Positions 16,766 through 25,860 of a DNA stretch of 64,000 nt are shown piece after piece (position 1 is the first letter of the stretch; every line of letters begins with the position of its first letter). The DNA comes from Sphingopyxis sp. OAS728. GTDB lineage: Bacteria; Pseudomonadota; Alphaproteobacteria; Sphingomonadales; Sphingomonadaceae. Position numbers and translations under genes: made by a program. Where the stretch lies: contig NZ_JADBDT010000001.1 of assembly GCF_014873485.1 (NCBI RefSeq), positions 3,466,501 through 3,530,500 of the forward strand, written 5' to 3'. The notes under the pieces are model-generated. The model was not told the DNA's origin, did not search any database, and saw nothing but the letters and a program-made list of their open reading frames with translations.

Positions 16766-16800
16766 GTCATGCGGCCATGTTACAACAGCGGCCGCATGAC
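16766..16800 (-). terminator. Hairpin terminator downstream of msrA
   Basis: Arms 16766-16776 (GTCATGCGGCC) and 16790-16800 are perfect 11-base reverse complements with a 13-base loop. On the minus strand it follows the msrA stop at 16812 and is trailed by a short T-rich run (CTTTTC). The bases between it and 16705 would hold the yfiR promoter. Confidence 0.6.
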
Positions 16801-16811
16801 CTGCCGCGATT

Positions 16812-17348
16812 CTACGCGTTACGCAAACGGTCACTGAATCCTTTGCGCAGTTTAGCCAGCTTGGGCGGGATGACCGCCATGCAATAGGGATTGCGCTGGC
16901 CTTCGCCCTCCCAATAGGCCTGGTGATAATCTTCGGCCGGATACCAGTCCGACGGGCTCTCGATCGTGGTCACGATCGGCGCCGGCCAATCCGTGGCGGC
17001 GCGTTCGATGCCGGCGCGCGCGGCGTCGGCCTGCGCGGCATCGAGCGGGAAGAGCGCGCTGCGATATTGGGTGCCGATGTCGTTGCCCTGACGATTGAGC
17101 GTCGTCGGATCGTGCGTTGCGAAATGGACGTCGAGCAGATCGTCATAGGAAATGACCGCCGGGTCGAAGGTGATGCGGATCGCCTCTGCATGGCCGGTGT
17201 CGCCGCCGCAGACCTGCTTGTAGGTCGGGTTTGGAACTGCGCCGCCAATATAACCGCTCTCGACGCCCTCGACGCCCTCGAGCGACTGGAACACCGCTTC
17301 GGTGCACCAGAAGCAACCTCCGGCAAAAATGGCGGTCTCTTGGGTCAT
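16812..17348 (-). CDS. msrA: Peptide-methionine (S)-S-oxide reductase
   Basis: A 178-residue MsrA. The catalytic motif [11 protein letters not shown] holds the nucleophile Cys12 and Cys15 of the GCFWC box, followed by [25 protein letters not shown], a diagnostic stretch. It reduces methionine-S-sulfoxide in proteins with thioredoxin. The start is ATG 17348 ([11 protein letters not shown]); a further upstream ATG at 17387 adds 13 unlikely residues. It is followed by a hairpin terminator, so it is likely monocistronic or ends a short unit with the M48 protease upstream. Confidence 0.95.
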   Translation of the reverse strand: MTQETAIFAGGCFWCTEAVFQSLEGVEGVESGYIGGAVPNPTYKQVCGGDTGHAEAIRITFDPAVISYDDLLDVHFATHDPTTLNRQGNDIGTQYRSALFPLDAAQADAARAGIERAATDWPAPIVTTIESPSDWYPAEDYHQAYWEGEGQRNPYCMAVIPPKLAKLRKGFSDRLRNA

Positions 17349-17405
17349 GGGCGTCGATCCTTGTTGGGGAGAAGGGATTGTCGCCAAAATAGGACGCGAA
17401 GGGAC

Positions 17406-18392
17406 TTATTCCAAGGGCGGCGGTGCGTCGATCAGCGGCGGATGCAGCGGCTGCCCCGCCGCGCGCGCTGCCGCGATGGCTGTCGCTTCGGCTTGCAGCG
17501 ACGCGACGCGGTCGCGCCAGTTCGGGTGCGTGCTTGCCTGGAGCAGGGGGCGTCCCTTGCGCTGGCCGAAACGCTCCCAAAAGCGCGCGGCGGCAGCGGG
17601 ATCATAACCCGCGCCCGCGAGCAGCCACACCGACAGCCGGTCGGCTTCGACCTCGGTCTGCTTGAACAGGCGGGCATTGCGGCCGAATTGCTTGCCGAGC
17701 CCACGATCGACCCCCGCTGCGTCGAGCCGCGCGCGGTGACGGAGGATATTGTGTGCCAGTTCGTGCGCGATCGCCGCGGCCAGTTCGTCGTCATCTGCAG
17801 CGAAATCGGCGAGCCCCTGATTGACGAGGACCATGCGCCCGTCGGCAACGGCGGCGGGCCGGTCATTGGCCTCGACGCGAAAATCGCTGGCGCATCCTGC
17901 AACGGGGGTGATGCTGACGATGCGTCCCGCGCCGGCGTCGAGCGCGAGCGGTGCGTCGACCGGGAGCGCGGCAACGCTGGTTTCGATCGCCGTGATGCGC
18001 GCGAAGGGATGATCCCCCACGCCATCCGGCACGGGCGCGTTCGCCATGCCGACGACGGGCGTACCGACGGTCATTCCGGCCGATGCCGCCGGAGAGGCGG
18101 ACGCGAGGGCGGCAATATAGGCGTGCACTTGATCGTTCGCGCCATAAGCTGCGAGTGCTTCGGCACGCCGATCCGGGGCGTAAAGCCGCGGGTCGCCCCA
18201 GATCCACCCGAACTGCGGCTGGCGCGTAGGGCACCAAGCTGCGTTGGCGGTCGTGAGGCGAAAGCCGAGCGCCGCGACGCGCGCCTCGGTCGCCGCGAGT
18301 GCGGCGTACGGCGATTGCTCGGCAATAGCGGGCGCAGCCATCGACAATGACAGGATGGCGACGATCGATCGGGTGTTGCGAAGCATGGCCAT
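17406..18392 (-). CDS. M48-family zinc metalloprotease, exported
   Basis: A 328-residue protein. It has a signal peptide (residues 1-24, SMAAPAIA), an N-terminal region of unknown fold up to 190, and a Zn-protease core. The HELAH motif gives His210, Glu211 and His214, and EVEADRLS (Glu247) is the third zinc ligand typical of peptidase M48 (gluzincins). No PDZ or TPR domain is visible. Homologues with this layout are periplasmic proteases, some of which act in outer-membrane quality control; the substrate here is unknown. Divergent from heme A synthase across 97 bases. Confidence 0.85.
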   Translation of the reverse strand: MAMLRNTRSIVAILSLSMAAPAIAEQSPYAALAATEARVAALGFRLTTANAAWCPTRQPQFGWIWGDPRLYAPDRRAEALAAYGANDQVHAYIAALASASPAASAGMTVGTPVVGMANAPVPDGVGDHPFARITAIETSVAALPVDAPLALDAGAGRIVSITPVAGCASDFRVEANDRPAAVADGRMVLVNQGLADFAADDDELAAAIAHELAHNILRHRARLDAAGVDRGLGKQFGRNARLFKQTEVEADRLSVWLLAGAGYDPAAAARFWERFGQRKGRPLLQASTHPNWRDRVASLQAEATAIAAARAAGQPLHPPLIDAPPPLE

Positions 18393-18489
18393 TCCCTATC
18401 AATCCGCGCCTGTCGCGGCCATGAATTTCCCCTTTGGCGCGGTTTCGCGCCTCTTGCCTATCGCCCGGCAAGCGCCGATAGGGCGGACA

Positions 18490-19539
18490 ATGACGCATGC
18501 CTCTGCCTTGTCGGCTCCCGCCGCCCGCCAACCCCGCCCCGCCGCGCTCGCGCGTTGGCTGTGGGCGGTTGCACTGCTGGTCATCATCGTCGTCGGTGTC
18601 GGCGGAATCACCCGACTGACCGAATCCGGGCTTTCGATCACCGAATGGCGCCCCGTTTCCGGCGTGCTGCCGCCGCTGAGCGAGGCCGGGTGGGTCGCGG
18701 AATTCGAGAAATACAAACAGATACCCGAATATAAGGAGATCAACCTCGGCATGACGCTGGCGGGGTTCAAGGCGATCTTTTTCTGGGAATGGCTGCACCG
18801 CATCCTTGGCCGCCTCGTCGGCATGGCGCTGCTCGTGCCGCTCGCCTGGTACGCCTGGCGCCGCGCGATCCCGGCGGGCTATGGTCCGCGTTTGCTTGCG
18901 CTCGCTGCACTCGTCGGGCTGCAAGGCGCGATCGGCTGGTGGATGGTCGCCTCGGGCCTCGAATATCGCACCGACGTTAGCCATTTTCGTCTCGCGACCC
19001 ATTTGCTCACCGCGCTGTTCCTGCTTGGCGGTTTGGTGTGGACGGCGCGCGACCTCGATGCGCTGGCGCGCGATCCCGAAGCACGACCGGCGCGTCTGAC
19101 CGGACCCGCGCTGGGCGTCATCGCGATTCTCTTTGTCCAGCTGCTGCTCGGTGCGTGGGTTGCGGGGCTCAATGCCGGCTATGTCGCTAGCACCTGGCCT
19201 TCGATGAACGATCATTTCGTGCCCGAGGGTATCGATTGGACGGGCGGCGCGTGGCTCGCTTTCACCAACGACCCCTTCCTGATCCATTTCCTCCATCGCT
19301 GGTGGTCGTGGGTTGCGGCGCTTGCGCTGCTTCTGCTTGCACGTGCCTTGTCGCGGCAGGGCGCGCGCAGCGAGGCGCGGCTGCTCGTCGCGGTCGTCGC
19401 GGCGCAGATGCTGCTCGGCATCTGGACCGTCGTATCGGGCGTTTCGATGTGGGTTGCCGTGTGGCATCAGGTGACCGGTGCGATCCTCGTCGCGACTGCC
19501 GCGGCGGGGCTTCACCGGCTGGGTCGCCGCCCGGCATGA
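18490..19539 (+). CDS. ctaA: Heme A synthase
   Basis: A 349-residue polytopic membrane protein. It oxidises the C8 methyl of heme O to give heme A for cytochrome aa3 oxidase. Motifs: GGITRLTESGLSITEW after the first helix, FFWEWLHRILGRLVG with a heme-ligand His, HLLTALFLLGG, and FLIHFLHRWWSWVAA with the second His set. This is the alphaproteobacterial (COX15-like) type 2 family. The ATG at 18490 gives the expected N-terminus; in-frame codons upstream lie in the divergent promoter. Its stop overlaps the next gene's start by 4 bases. Confidence 0.94.
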   Translation: MTHASALSAPAARQPRPAALARWLWAVALLVIIVVGVGGITRLTESGLSITEWRPVSGVLPPLSEAGWVAEFEKYKQIPEYKEINLGMTLAGFKAIFFWEWLHRILGRLVGMALLVPLAWYAWRRAIPAGYGPRLLALAALVGLQGAIGWWMVASGLEYRTDVSHFRLATHLLTALFLLGGLVWTARDLDALARDPEARPARLTGPALGVIAILFVQLLLGAWVAGLNAGYVASTWPSMNDHFVPEGIDWTGGAWLAFTNDPFLIHFLHRWWSWVAALALLLLARALSRQGARSEARLLVAVVAAQMLLGIWTVVSGVSMWVAVWHQVTGAILVATAAAGLHRLGRRPA

Positions 19540-20345
19540 TGTCGGTCGGCGGCCTCGGCGGCGCGCTCCTGCTGCTGGCGGCTCAGCCCGTGCCGACCGC
19601 TGCGCCCGGCGATGTTTCCACCGCTGCGACCACGCATTTCCAATTCGCTCCCCCGGTAGGCCGGCCGATGACCTATCGCGTCACCACCCGCCGCATCGGC
19701 CGTGAAGGCGCGCTGATCAACTTTTCGCTCGTCTATGCGCTGCAATGGCAGCGCGTCGGGCGCGGCTATCGGCTCGAAGCGGTGCTACAGCGGATCGATT
19801 CCGACGCCCGCCCCGAAGTCACGCGCGCGCTGTCGCTGATGCTCGATCCGCTGGTCGGCGAGCCGATGGCCTATCTTGTCGCCCCCGACGGCAGCCGTGT
19901 TGACCTGGTCGATCCGGATGGGCTGTGGGCGCGGGTCACCGCGCGGATCGAGGCCGTCGGCGCCAAGGCGGGACGGCCCGAAGCCCGGCAATTGGCGCAG
20001 TTGGTCTCGGCGCTGCCGGCCGCGGAGCGTGATCGGCTGGCGAGCGCGGATATCCGTGCGCTGGTTGCGCCTGCGAATGGTGCCATTCCGGTCGCGGCGC
20101 AGGCGGACGGCGCCAGCGTGTCGATCAAGCACGACGGCGCGTTGCAGACGATCGCCAAGGTCGAACGCGATTCCGCGCCTGTCGCCGGCGCCGGCAAGCC
20201 GCTGGAAATCGACAATCTGTGGACCGTCGACACCGCCATCGGGCTGGTGATGCGCGAGCAGCGACAAAGCTGGATCGTCGAGGCCGAGGGCGATGCGCGG
20301 ACGCTGGTCGAGGAGCGAGTGCGGGCGCTCGAGATCGCTCCCTGA
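19536..20345 (+). CDS. Exported hypothetical protein coupled to heme A synthase
   Basis: A 269-residue protein beginning at the ATGA overlap (ATG 19536) with ctaA. The first 25 residues form a weak signal peptide (LGGALLLLAAQPVPTAA). The mature chain is beta-rich and looks like a lipoprotein/outer-membrane-type binding fold (TYRVTTRRIGREGALINFSL, FSLVYALQWQRVGRGYRLEAV), with no catalytic residues visible. I do not recognise it. Coupling to ctaA hints at a role in envelope or respiratory assembly, but this is only context. Confidence 0.7.
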   Translation: MMSVGGLGGALLLLAAQPVPTAAPGDVSTAATTHFQFAPPVGRPMTYRVTTRRIGREGALINFSLVYALQWQRVGRGYRLEAVLQRIDSDARPEVTRALSLMLDPLVGEPMAYLVAPDGSRVDLVDPDGLWARVTARIEAVGAKAGRPEARQLAQLVSALPAAERDRLASADIRALVAPANGAIPVAAQADGASVSIKHDGALQTIAKVERDSAPVAGAGKPLEIDNLWTVDTAIGLVMREQRQSWIVEAEGDARTLVEERVRALEIAP

Positions 20346-20352
20346 TTGCGAT

Positions 20353-20366
20353 GGTATTATAATACC
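20353..20366. repeat. Perfect 14-base AT-rich palindrome upstream of rplM
   Basis: GGTATTATAATACC reads the same on both strands. It lies 8 bases after the upstream stop and 146 bases before rplM. It contains a perfect -10 hexamer TATAAT on each strand, but no good -35 lies at the right distance. It may be an operator in the rplM leader; see findings. Confidence 0.6.
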
Positions 20367-20512
20367 TGTCAGCAAAGCCGCGATCTGCTTGACTTTCTGC
20401 CCCATTGGCGTCATTGGCCCGCTCCGAAGCGCCGCTTCGTCCATTCGGGACAGGCGGCGCGGTTTGTTTCGGGGCGCTGTTGCTCCGGTCCATATCTGTC
20501 AAGGAGCGTGCC

Positions 20513-20992
20513 ATGAAGGCGCTGACCAAGACGACTGTTTCGGCGAATGCCGGTACGGTCGAAAAGAAATGGGTGCTGATCGACGCCGAGGGTCTCGTTG
20601 TGGGCCGCGTTGCATCGATCATCGCCAACATCCTGCGCGGCAAGCACAAGCCGTCGTTCACCCCGCACGTCGATTGCGGTGACAATGTCATCGTCATCAA
20701 CGCGGAGAAGGTGGCGTTCACCGGCAACAAGCTGCAGGACAAGCGTTACTACAAGCACACCGGTTATGCCGGCGGCATCAAGGAAACGAGCCCCGCGAAG
20801 ATCCTCGAAGGTCGTTTCCCCGAGCGCGTGCTCGAAAAGGCTGTCGAGCGCATGATCCCGCGCGGCCCGCTCGGCCGCCAGCAGATGCGCAACCTGCGCA
20901 TCTTCGCCGGCACCGAACATCCGCACGAAGGGCAGAACCCCGAAGTGATCGACGTCGCGTCGATGAACCGCAAGAACAAGGTGGGTGCATAA
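20513..20992 (+). CDS. rplM: 50S ribosomal protein L13
   Basis: A 159-residue ribosomal protein. The signature [21 protein letters not shown], the [10 protein letters not shown] segment and [17 protein letters not shown] are characteristic of L13, an early-assembling 50S protein. The AAGGAG ribosome-binding site is at about -8 from ATG 20513. Its TAA stop shares its last base with the rpsI ATG. L13 and S9 are co-transcribed in most bacteria. Confidence 0.97.
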   Translation: MKALTKTTVSANAGTVEKKWVLIDAEGLVVGRVASIIANILRGKHKPSFTPHVDCGDNVIVINAEKVAFTGNKLQDKRYYKHTGYAGGIKETSPAKILEGRFPERVLEKAVERMIPRGPLGRQQMRNLRIFAGTEHPHEGQNPEVIDVASMNRKNKVGA

Positions 20993-21489
20993 TGGCTGAC
21001 GAACAGACCATGACCGATCTCAAGGATCTCGCCGGCGCCGTCGAAGGCACCGTTGCCGCTCCGACCAGCAACACGCCGCTGCGCGAAAAGCAGGTCGACA
21101 AGCAGGGCCGCGCCTATGCGACCGGTCGCCGCAAGGACGCCGTTGCCCGCGTTTGGGTCAAGCCCGGCACGGGCAAGATCACCGTCAACGGCCGCGACCA
21201 GGAAGTCTATTTCGCACGTCCGACGCTGCGCCTCGTCATCAACCAGCCCTTCGGCCTGACCGAACGCGTTGGCCAGTATGACGTGATCGCTACCGTCAAG
21301 GGCGGTGGCCTCTCGGGCCAGGCTGGCGCCGTTCTGCACGGTATCGCGCAGGCGCTGACCCGCTTCGAACCGGCGCTGCGCAGCCCGGTCAAGGCGGCCG
21401 GCTTCCTGACCCGCGACAGCCGCGCGGTCGAACGTAAGAAGTACGGCAAGGCCAAGGCCCGCCGCAGCTTCCAGTTCTCGAAGCGCTAA
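20992..21489 (+). CDS. rpsI: 30S ribosomal protein S9 with acidic N-terminal extension
   Basis: The conserved S9 core begins near residue 38 ([21 protein letters not shown]) and ends with the typical basic tail [12 protein letters not shown] that reaches the P-site tRNA. At 165 residues it is about 35 longer than the E. coli protein. The added N-terminus is acidic and flexible ([19 protein letters not shown]), a pattern shared by alphaproteobacterial S9. It is translated by stop/start overlap with rplM (TAATG). Confidence 0.97.
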   Translation: MADEQTMTDLKDLAGAVEGTVAAPTSNTPLREKQVDKQGRAYATGRRKDAVARVWVKPGTGKITVNGRDQEVYFARPTLRLVINQPFGLTERVGQYDVIATVKGGGLSGQAGAVLHGIAQALTRFEPALRSPVKAAGFLTRDSRAVERKKYGKAKARRSFQFSKR

Positions 21490-21519
21490 TACGCTTTTTC
21501 CGTCGACGGACGGAGAAGG

Positions 21520-21550
21520 AAGGGCGGTCCGGCAACGGGCCGCCCTTTTT
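21520..21550 (+). terminator. Rho-independent terminator after rplM-rpsI
   Basis: A G+C-rich hairpin with outer arms AAGGGCGG (21520-21527) and CCGCCCTT (21540-21547), extended by inner CCG/CGG pairing, and followed by a T run to 21550. Confidence 0.85.
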
Positions 21551-21594
21551 CGTTGCGCGTTGAAGAAACGGGCCCGGCGTCATAGATTGGCGCC

Positions 21595-21900
21595 ATGGTT
21601 TTCGACCTTCGCAGGGCCCTCCTCGCCAAGGAGGAAAAGGATACGGCGCGGCTGCTGGATTTCGAGTTCCGTCAGCGCGCACGGACCTTTCGCTTGCTGG
21701 CTGCTACGCTCGACCTCGACCCCGCCGTTCTGGTGCGCGAAATTGCGCTGCACGACGATCCGGCGATCCTCGATGCGCTCGCGAACGACCTGCCGATGTC
21801 GCGCGAAGAGCTAGGCCATCATTACGCGCGATGCCGGGCGGATGCTTATGCCCAGCTTGTCGGCGAGCTCGGCGACCCCACGCCGCACCGGTTCGGTTAG
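21595..21900 (+). CDS. Conserved small hypothetical protein, 101 residues
   Basis: MVFDLRRALLAKEEKDTARLLDFEFRQRARTF is a helical, charged N-terminus, and the rest (DLDPAVLVREIALHDDPAIL) is also alpha-helical. I do not recognise a catalytic motif. Its stop at 21898-21900 overlaps the end of the convergent gene by 4 bases. The coding look (strong codon bias, clean ATG) supports a real gene of unknown function. Confidence 0.68.
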   Translation: MVFDLRRALLAKEEKDTARLLDFEFRQRARTFRLLAATLDLDPAVLVREIALHDDPAILDALANDLPMSREELGHHYARCRADAYAQLVGELGDPTPHRFG

Positions 21901-22940
21901 AGCAGGTCGAGGCTTCCGAGCGCGAGCGCCTGCCGCGCCGGGCGTTCGGCCATCACCGCGAACATCTCGTCGCCGCGCACCGTGCGTTCGACGCTCATCG
22001 ACGCGAAGACGGCCATGAAATAGCCGCTGAGCGCCCCGACGCGATAGTCGGTCCAAAGCGCGTCGGGATCGGGATTGACGCCGCGCTGACGCAGTGCCGC
22101 GATCCAGTGGTCGAACGCCGGCCGGTCGGCCGCCGCGCGCTCGAACGGGTCGGCGATGCTGGTTCCGACCAGATAGGCAAGGTCGGTCGCGCCGCTGCCG
22201 CGTCCCAGCGTCTGCCAGTCGACGAGCCAGCAGCTCTCGCCGTCGGGCGCGAAGAGGATATTATCGATGCGCAGGTCGCCATGGACGATCGTCCGTGCGG
22301 CGGTCTGCCGCGAAAGATAGGCGTCGATCCGTTCGACGATCCCGGCGCCGAGGTCGAGCACTTCGGGGTCGAGCCGCTCCGCATAGCGCTCGCGAAAACC
22401 CACATAGAGCTGCGGAAACAGCGCGCGGATCACATCGCCATTGTCGCGCGCGAGCCAGGGCAGCGCGTCGAGCCGCGGATCGTTCCACAGCAGCGCGTGC
22501 AACCCGGCAGCAGCCTCGATGCAGGGAACCAGGCCTGCGAGCCCAAGCCCCGCGAGCTGGTCGCCCTGTCCCGCCGGAGCGAGATCCGAGAGGATCAGGA
22601 TGAAATCGACATCGTCTTCGGCGATCTCGGCATGGTGGCACAAGGGCGCTGACACGCCGCTCCCGGCCGCCAGTTCGCGGTACCAGCTGACTTCCTTGAC
22701 ATAGGTGCCGGTAAGCTTGGCGATGTGGCGGCTTGCGTCATCGTGGCTCGGGCATTTGGCGACGACTGTGGCCGGTGCGCTCACATCGCCCGCCCAGTCG
22801 AGCGTCAGGCGGAAACTGTCGCACATCTGTCCGGTGCCGACCTTGGCGACAGCGAAGCCGCGCAGCGCCTCGGCCGGTTGTCCCAGCTTGTCCGCAAGCC
22901 ATGCGGGCGACATTGCCTCGGGCGAGGTCGGGAAGCTCAA
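21897..22940 (-). CDS. Phosphotransferase (aminoglycoside/ecdysteroid kinase-like) family protein
   Basis: A 347-residue protein with the kinase-like phosphotransferase fold. The Brenner motif HGDLRIDN holds His220, Asp222 and Asn227, and LVDWQTL (Asp241) is the DFG-like metal-binding Asp. The DUF227/ecdysteroid-kinase style N-lobe (KVGTGQMCDSFRLTL) and position beside a DUF7064/7065-type gene suggest phosphorylation or CoA-linked metabolism of a small lipid, steroid or alcohol. Natural substrate unknown. Its ATG overlaps the upstream gene's stop. Confidence 0.83.
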   Translation of the reverse strand: MSFPTSPEAMSPAWLADKLGQPAEALRGFAVAKVGTGQMCDSFRLTLDWAGDVSAPATVVAKCPSHDDASRHIAKLTGTYVKEVSWYRELAAGSGVSAPLCHHAEIAEDDVDFILILSDLAPAGQGDQLAGLGLAGLVPCIEAAAGLHALLWNDPRLDALPWLARDNGDVIRALFPQLYVGFRERYAERLDPEVLDLGAGIVERIDAYLSRQTAARTIVHGDLRIDNILFAPDGESCWLVDWQTLGRGSGATDLAYLVGTSIADPFERAAADRPAFDHWIAALRQRGVNPDPDALWTDYRVGALSGYFMAVFASMSVERTVRGDEMFAVMAERPARQALALGSLDLL

Positions 22941-24043
22941 GCGACGGGATCCATCAGGCCGGTGAGGCCGGTGGGGCTATGCGGTCCCACGAACAATTGT
23001 TCGAGCACGCCGACGCCGCGATGCGTGCTGCCGCCGTCGGTCAACTCGGCGGTGACCAGCGCCTGGATATGCATCGCCAGCGGATTGCCCCAGCTGCGCT
23101 CGGCCTCGGTGAGTGTGTCGTGCGCGACCGCCAGTTCGGGGCCATGATCGAGGCCGTGCCCCCAGACCGGATGCGTGTAACCGAGCCCGCTCATCGCGAA
23201 GGCCGAGCCGGCCGGGATTAGCGTCAGCCTCTGGCCGTGGCCGAGATCGGCGGTCATTCGGGCGATGCGCCGCGATCCGCGTGACCACTCAATATCGAAC
23301 GCGGCGTCGGCGAAATGCTGTTCGGTACCGTCTTCGCTGCTCTCGCTGTCGCTGACGATCACCGCGCGGCGGTTCCATGGGCTTCCCGCGCCGTCGTCGT
23401 TGCTATGGAAAAAGAGCGAGCGGTCGTCGAAATTGCACGGTGTCCACAGCCAGAAGAATTGGTTGAAATTGCCCTCGGGCGGCGGTTGCGGTTCGCTGGC
23501 GCCGACGGGACGCACGCCCCAGCTGCGGTCGCGCGTGCCGCTCCAGCCGTCGTCGAGATCGACGCGCTCGCCACCCACCGACAGCCAGCCCGACCAGCGG
23601 CCGTTCTGCGTCATGCGCGTATAGTCCATGAACAGCCGCGTGCCATTGCGACGGATGAAGCGCGGCTCCTCGATCGGGAAATGGCGGTTCATGAAACGCA
23701 GTTCGCCTTCGAGCGGACCGTCGTTCGGCGAAATATGGAGCGTCAGCACCTGCAGCGGGATGGCGATATCGAGGATGATCGGGCCGACCGACAGGTTCAT
23801 CCGCTCACCGGCCGACCGGCGACTGGCGCGGAGATTATATTGGACGCCGTTCAGGATGACGCAAAAGCTGGCGTCGACGATGCCGAGCTGTGGATAGAAA
23901 CCCATCGCCGCCGCAAAAAAGACCGACCCGTCGGGGCTGTAGCCGTTGAAGAAATAGCGGTCGTAGAAGTTGCGGTCGGTCCCGGCGAACGCGATCGGTT
24001 CGCTGGTCTGGTGCAACGGAAAATCGTCGCCTCGTGTCAGCAT
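22937..24043 (-). CDS. Hypothetical protein of DUF7064/DUF7065 type
   Basis: A 368-residue protein with beta-rich sequence, many Trp, Asn and Gly residues (FFNGYSPDGSVFFAAAMGFYPQ, GVRPVGASEPQPPPEGNFNQ). The pattern recalls the DUF7064/7065 proteins of proteobacteria and actinobacteria that sit beside phosphotransferase genes in lipid or steroid breakdown clusters. No signal peptide is seen. It is translationally coupled (ATGA) to the kinase-like gene downstream. The start ATG 24043 is chosen because upstream codons look non-coding. Function unproven. Confidence 0.65.
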   Translation of the reverse strand: MLTRGDDFPLHQTSEPIAFAGTDRNFYDRYFFNGYSPDGSVFFAAAMGFYPQLGIVDASFCVILNGVQYNLRASRRSAGERMNLSVGPIILDIAIPLQVLTLHISPNDGPLEGELRFMNRHFPIEEPRFIRRNGTRLFMDYTRMTQNGRWSGWLSVGGERVDLDDGWSGTRDRSWGVRPVGASEPQPPPEGNFNQFFWLWTPCNFDDRSLFFHSNDDGAGSPWNRRAVIVSDSESSEDGTEQHFADAAFDIEWSRGSRRIARMTADLGHGQRLTLIPAGSAFAMSGLGYTHPVWGHGLDHGPELAVAHDTLTEAERSWGNPLAMHIQALVTAELTDGGSTHRGVGVLEQLFVGPHSPTGLTGLMDPVA

Positions 24044-24092
24044 ATGTCCTCGTCCCGTTTTTTCTTGCAACGTAACGGGAAGAAGGCGTGCG

Positions 24093-24941
24093 TCAATGCA
24101 CCGGTGGATCAACCGGAGGCACCGCCCCGACGGGCGCGACCGGCTCGCCGGGGTCGCGCGGCGGCAGCGCGTCGGGCGGCACATCGTCGATCTGCATGTC
24201 GGGGGTTGGAACCTGTTCGAGGTTGCGCACGCGCACGTCGATCGCTGCGCCCTCGACGGTGAGGTCGTTGAAGCTGGGCGGGGTCGAGCGGATGCGTTGC
24301 GACAGCGTTCCCGCGCCGATCATGCGGACAGGACCGGCCGGTGTGTCCTTCACCAGATCGAAGGCATCATGGACATGCCCAGTGAGCACCGCTGCAATGC
24401 CGCGTTCCGCCAGCGCCGCGAGCGCGCGTTCGCCGCCGCGCGTCAGCGCGCGGCCCTTCGTGCCCGCTTCGACCAGCGGGTGGTGCGCGGTGACGAGCAC
24501 CGTCGTGCCCCGAGGCAGCGCGTCGATCGCCGCGAGCGTCTTTTCCAGCGCGTGACGTGTCACCCAACCTTTTGACCAGTCGAGCCGCCATTGCGCGCGC
24601 GCGGTGGTCTTGAGCGGCACCACCGCGACACCCGCAAGGTCGAGCTCGCGTTCGACGAGCCGTTCAATCCCGCGAATACGGCGATAGGGATAGAAGAAGC
24701 GCTCGATGGGATTGAAATAGGGCAGATCATGGTTGCCGACCTCGACCGTCACCTTGACGTCGAGCGCACCGATCCAGTCGCACGCCGCGGCAAATTCACG
24801 GCTGCGAGCACGCATTGTAAGGTCGCCGGTGATCAGCACCGCATCGGGGCGTTCCGCCCGGACGCAATCGGTGAACCAGCCGAGCGCGGCGCGATCCTCC
24901 AGCCCGAAATGCAGGTCGCTGATATGGAAGAGCCGCGTCAT
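24093..24941 (-). CDS. Metallophosphoesterase (calcineurin-like; CpdA/cAMP-phosphodiesterase type)
   Basis: A 282-residue protein. The five calcineurin-like metal motifs are in order: DLHFG (HISDLHFG, residues 6-13), GDL (ITGDLTMRAR), GNHD (VEVGNHDLPYFNP), AHHPL and GHVHDAFD. The layout with GDLT and GNHD matches class III cyclic-nucleotide phosphodiesterases as well as UDP-diacylglucosamine hydrolase-like proteins; substrate undecided. Its start overlaps the stop of the upstream diacylglycerol kinase gene by 4 bases, so a lipid-related phosphomonoesterase is possible. The Pro-rich C-terminal 35 residues are extra. Confidence 0.85.
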   Translation of the reverse strand: MTRLFHISDLHFGLEDRAALGWFTDCVRAERPDAVLITGDLTMRARSREFAAACDWIGALDVKVTVEVGNHDLPYFNPIERFFYPYRRIRGIERLVERELDLAGVAVVPLKTTARAQWRLDWSKGWVTRHALEKTLAAIDALPRGTTVLVTAHHPLVEAGTKGRALTRGGERALAALAERGIAAVLTGHVHDAFDLVKDTPAGPVRMIGAGTLSQRIRSTPPSFNDLTVEGAAIDVRVRNLEQVPTPDMQIDDVPPDALPPRDPGEPVAPVGAVPPVDPPVH

Positions 24942-25768
24942 GTCGTCGCGACGAAATCGACCGCGCTCGTCCCGAGCCCGAAGCGAGCGGGCGAGGCGGT
25001 TTCGCCGAGTTCGCCGTCATATTCGAGGCTGATCGGCGCTGCGCTTTCGAGGACGATCGTCTCGCCGCTGACGATCTCTTCGCTCGGCCCGTCTCGGAAA
25101 TCGCCGCCGAGCCAGGCAAGGCCGTGACGGATTACATCGGCGGTGCCTTCGGTCAGGACGCCGTCGGCGCGGACACCTTGCGGCGTCGGGGTCAGGATGA
25201 TCGCCGGATAGGCCCGTTCATGTCCGGCGACCGCGACTCCGGGTGCGTTGAGCATGGCATCGAGTGCGTCGGGCGCGGCGCGGCTTGCCTCGATCAACCC
25301 GTCCTGCCGCATAGTCTCGCGAACTTCGGCCCAGCGCGTTGCGGGGCCGGCAACGATGGTGATGAAGGCGTTGCCGTCGTCCGAGTGGATTGTCGGGATC
25401 GGCCGTCGCCGTCCTTTCCCCTGCAATGTGTCGGCCAGGATTTCGGGGGCCGGTCGGTCGCCGTGCAACGCCTTTGAGAGCAGGTTGAGTGTTCCGCCGG
25501 GTAGCGGCAGGACCGCGCCGTCCCAGCCGGCGGCCTTTGTCGCGGCGGCGTTGATCGTTCCGTCGCCGGTCCAGACGATGAGCAGGTCGATGTTTTGCCG
25601 GGTGAGTTCGGCGGCATCGGGGATATCGTCGCCGGGGAGCGCAAAAACGGCGGACAGCGGCGAACCGGCGGCGCGGCAGGTTTCGACGATCTCGGCGAGC
25701 ATGGCGTCGTCATGGCTGCCGCTCTGGCTGTTGCAGACAAGAGCGGGGCGTGCGTAGGTGCTGGTCAT
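24938..25768 (-). CDS. Diacylglycerol/lipid kinase catalytic-domain protein
   Basis: A 276-residue protein of the diacylglycerol kinase catalytic family (DAGK_cat/YegS-like). Motifs: N-terminal NSQSGSHDDAML, the ATP-binding WTGDGTINAAATKAAG with the GGDGT-type core as TGDGT (Gly-Asp-Gly-Thr), and LPGGTLNLLSKAL. It would phosphorylate diacylglycerol or a related lipid, or a sphingosine-like base. The first Gly of the usual GGDGT is replaced by Thr. It leads a coupled pair with the metallophosphoesterase and lies beside the phospho-alcohol cluster. Confidence 0.85.
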   Translation of the reverse strand: MTSTYARPALVCNSQSGSHDDAMLAEIVETCRAAGSPLSAVFALPGDDIPDAAELTRQNIDLLIVWTGDGTINAAATKAAGWDGAVLPLPGGTLNLLSKALHGDRPAPEILADTLQGKGRRRPIPTIHSDDGNAFITIVAGPATRWAEVRETMRQDGLIEASRAAPDALDAMLNAPGVAVAGHERAYPAIILTPTPQGVRADGVLTEGTADVIRHGLAWLGGDFRDGPSEEIVSGETIVLESAAPISLEYDGELGETASPARFGLGTSAVDFVATT

Positions 25769-25860
25769 CGCCCTATCCTACGCGCGAACGCCGAAAAGGT
25801 GTCCGTCTATATCGCGCCGCCGTCTTGTTCGCCGCCCCGCCGCCCTGTAGGGCGCGAAAT

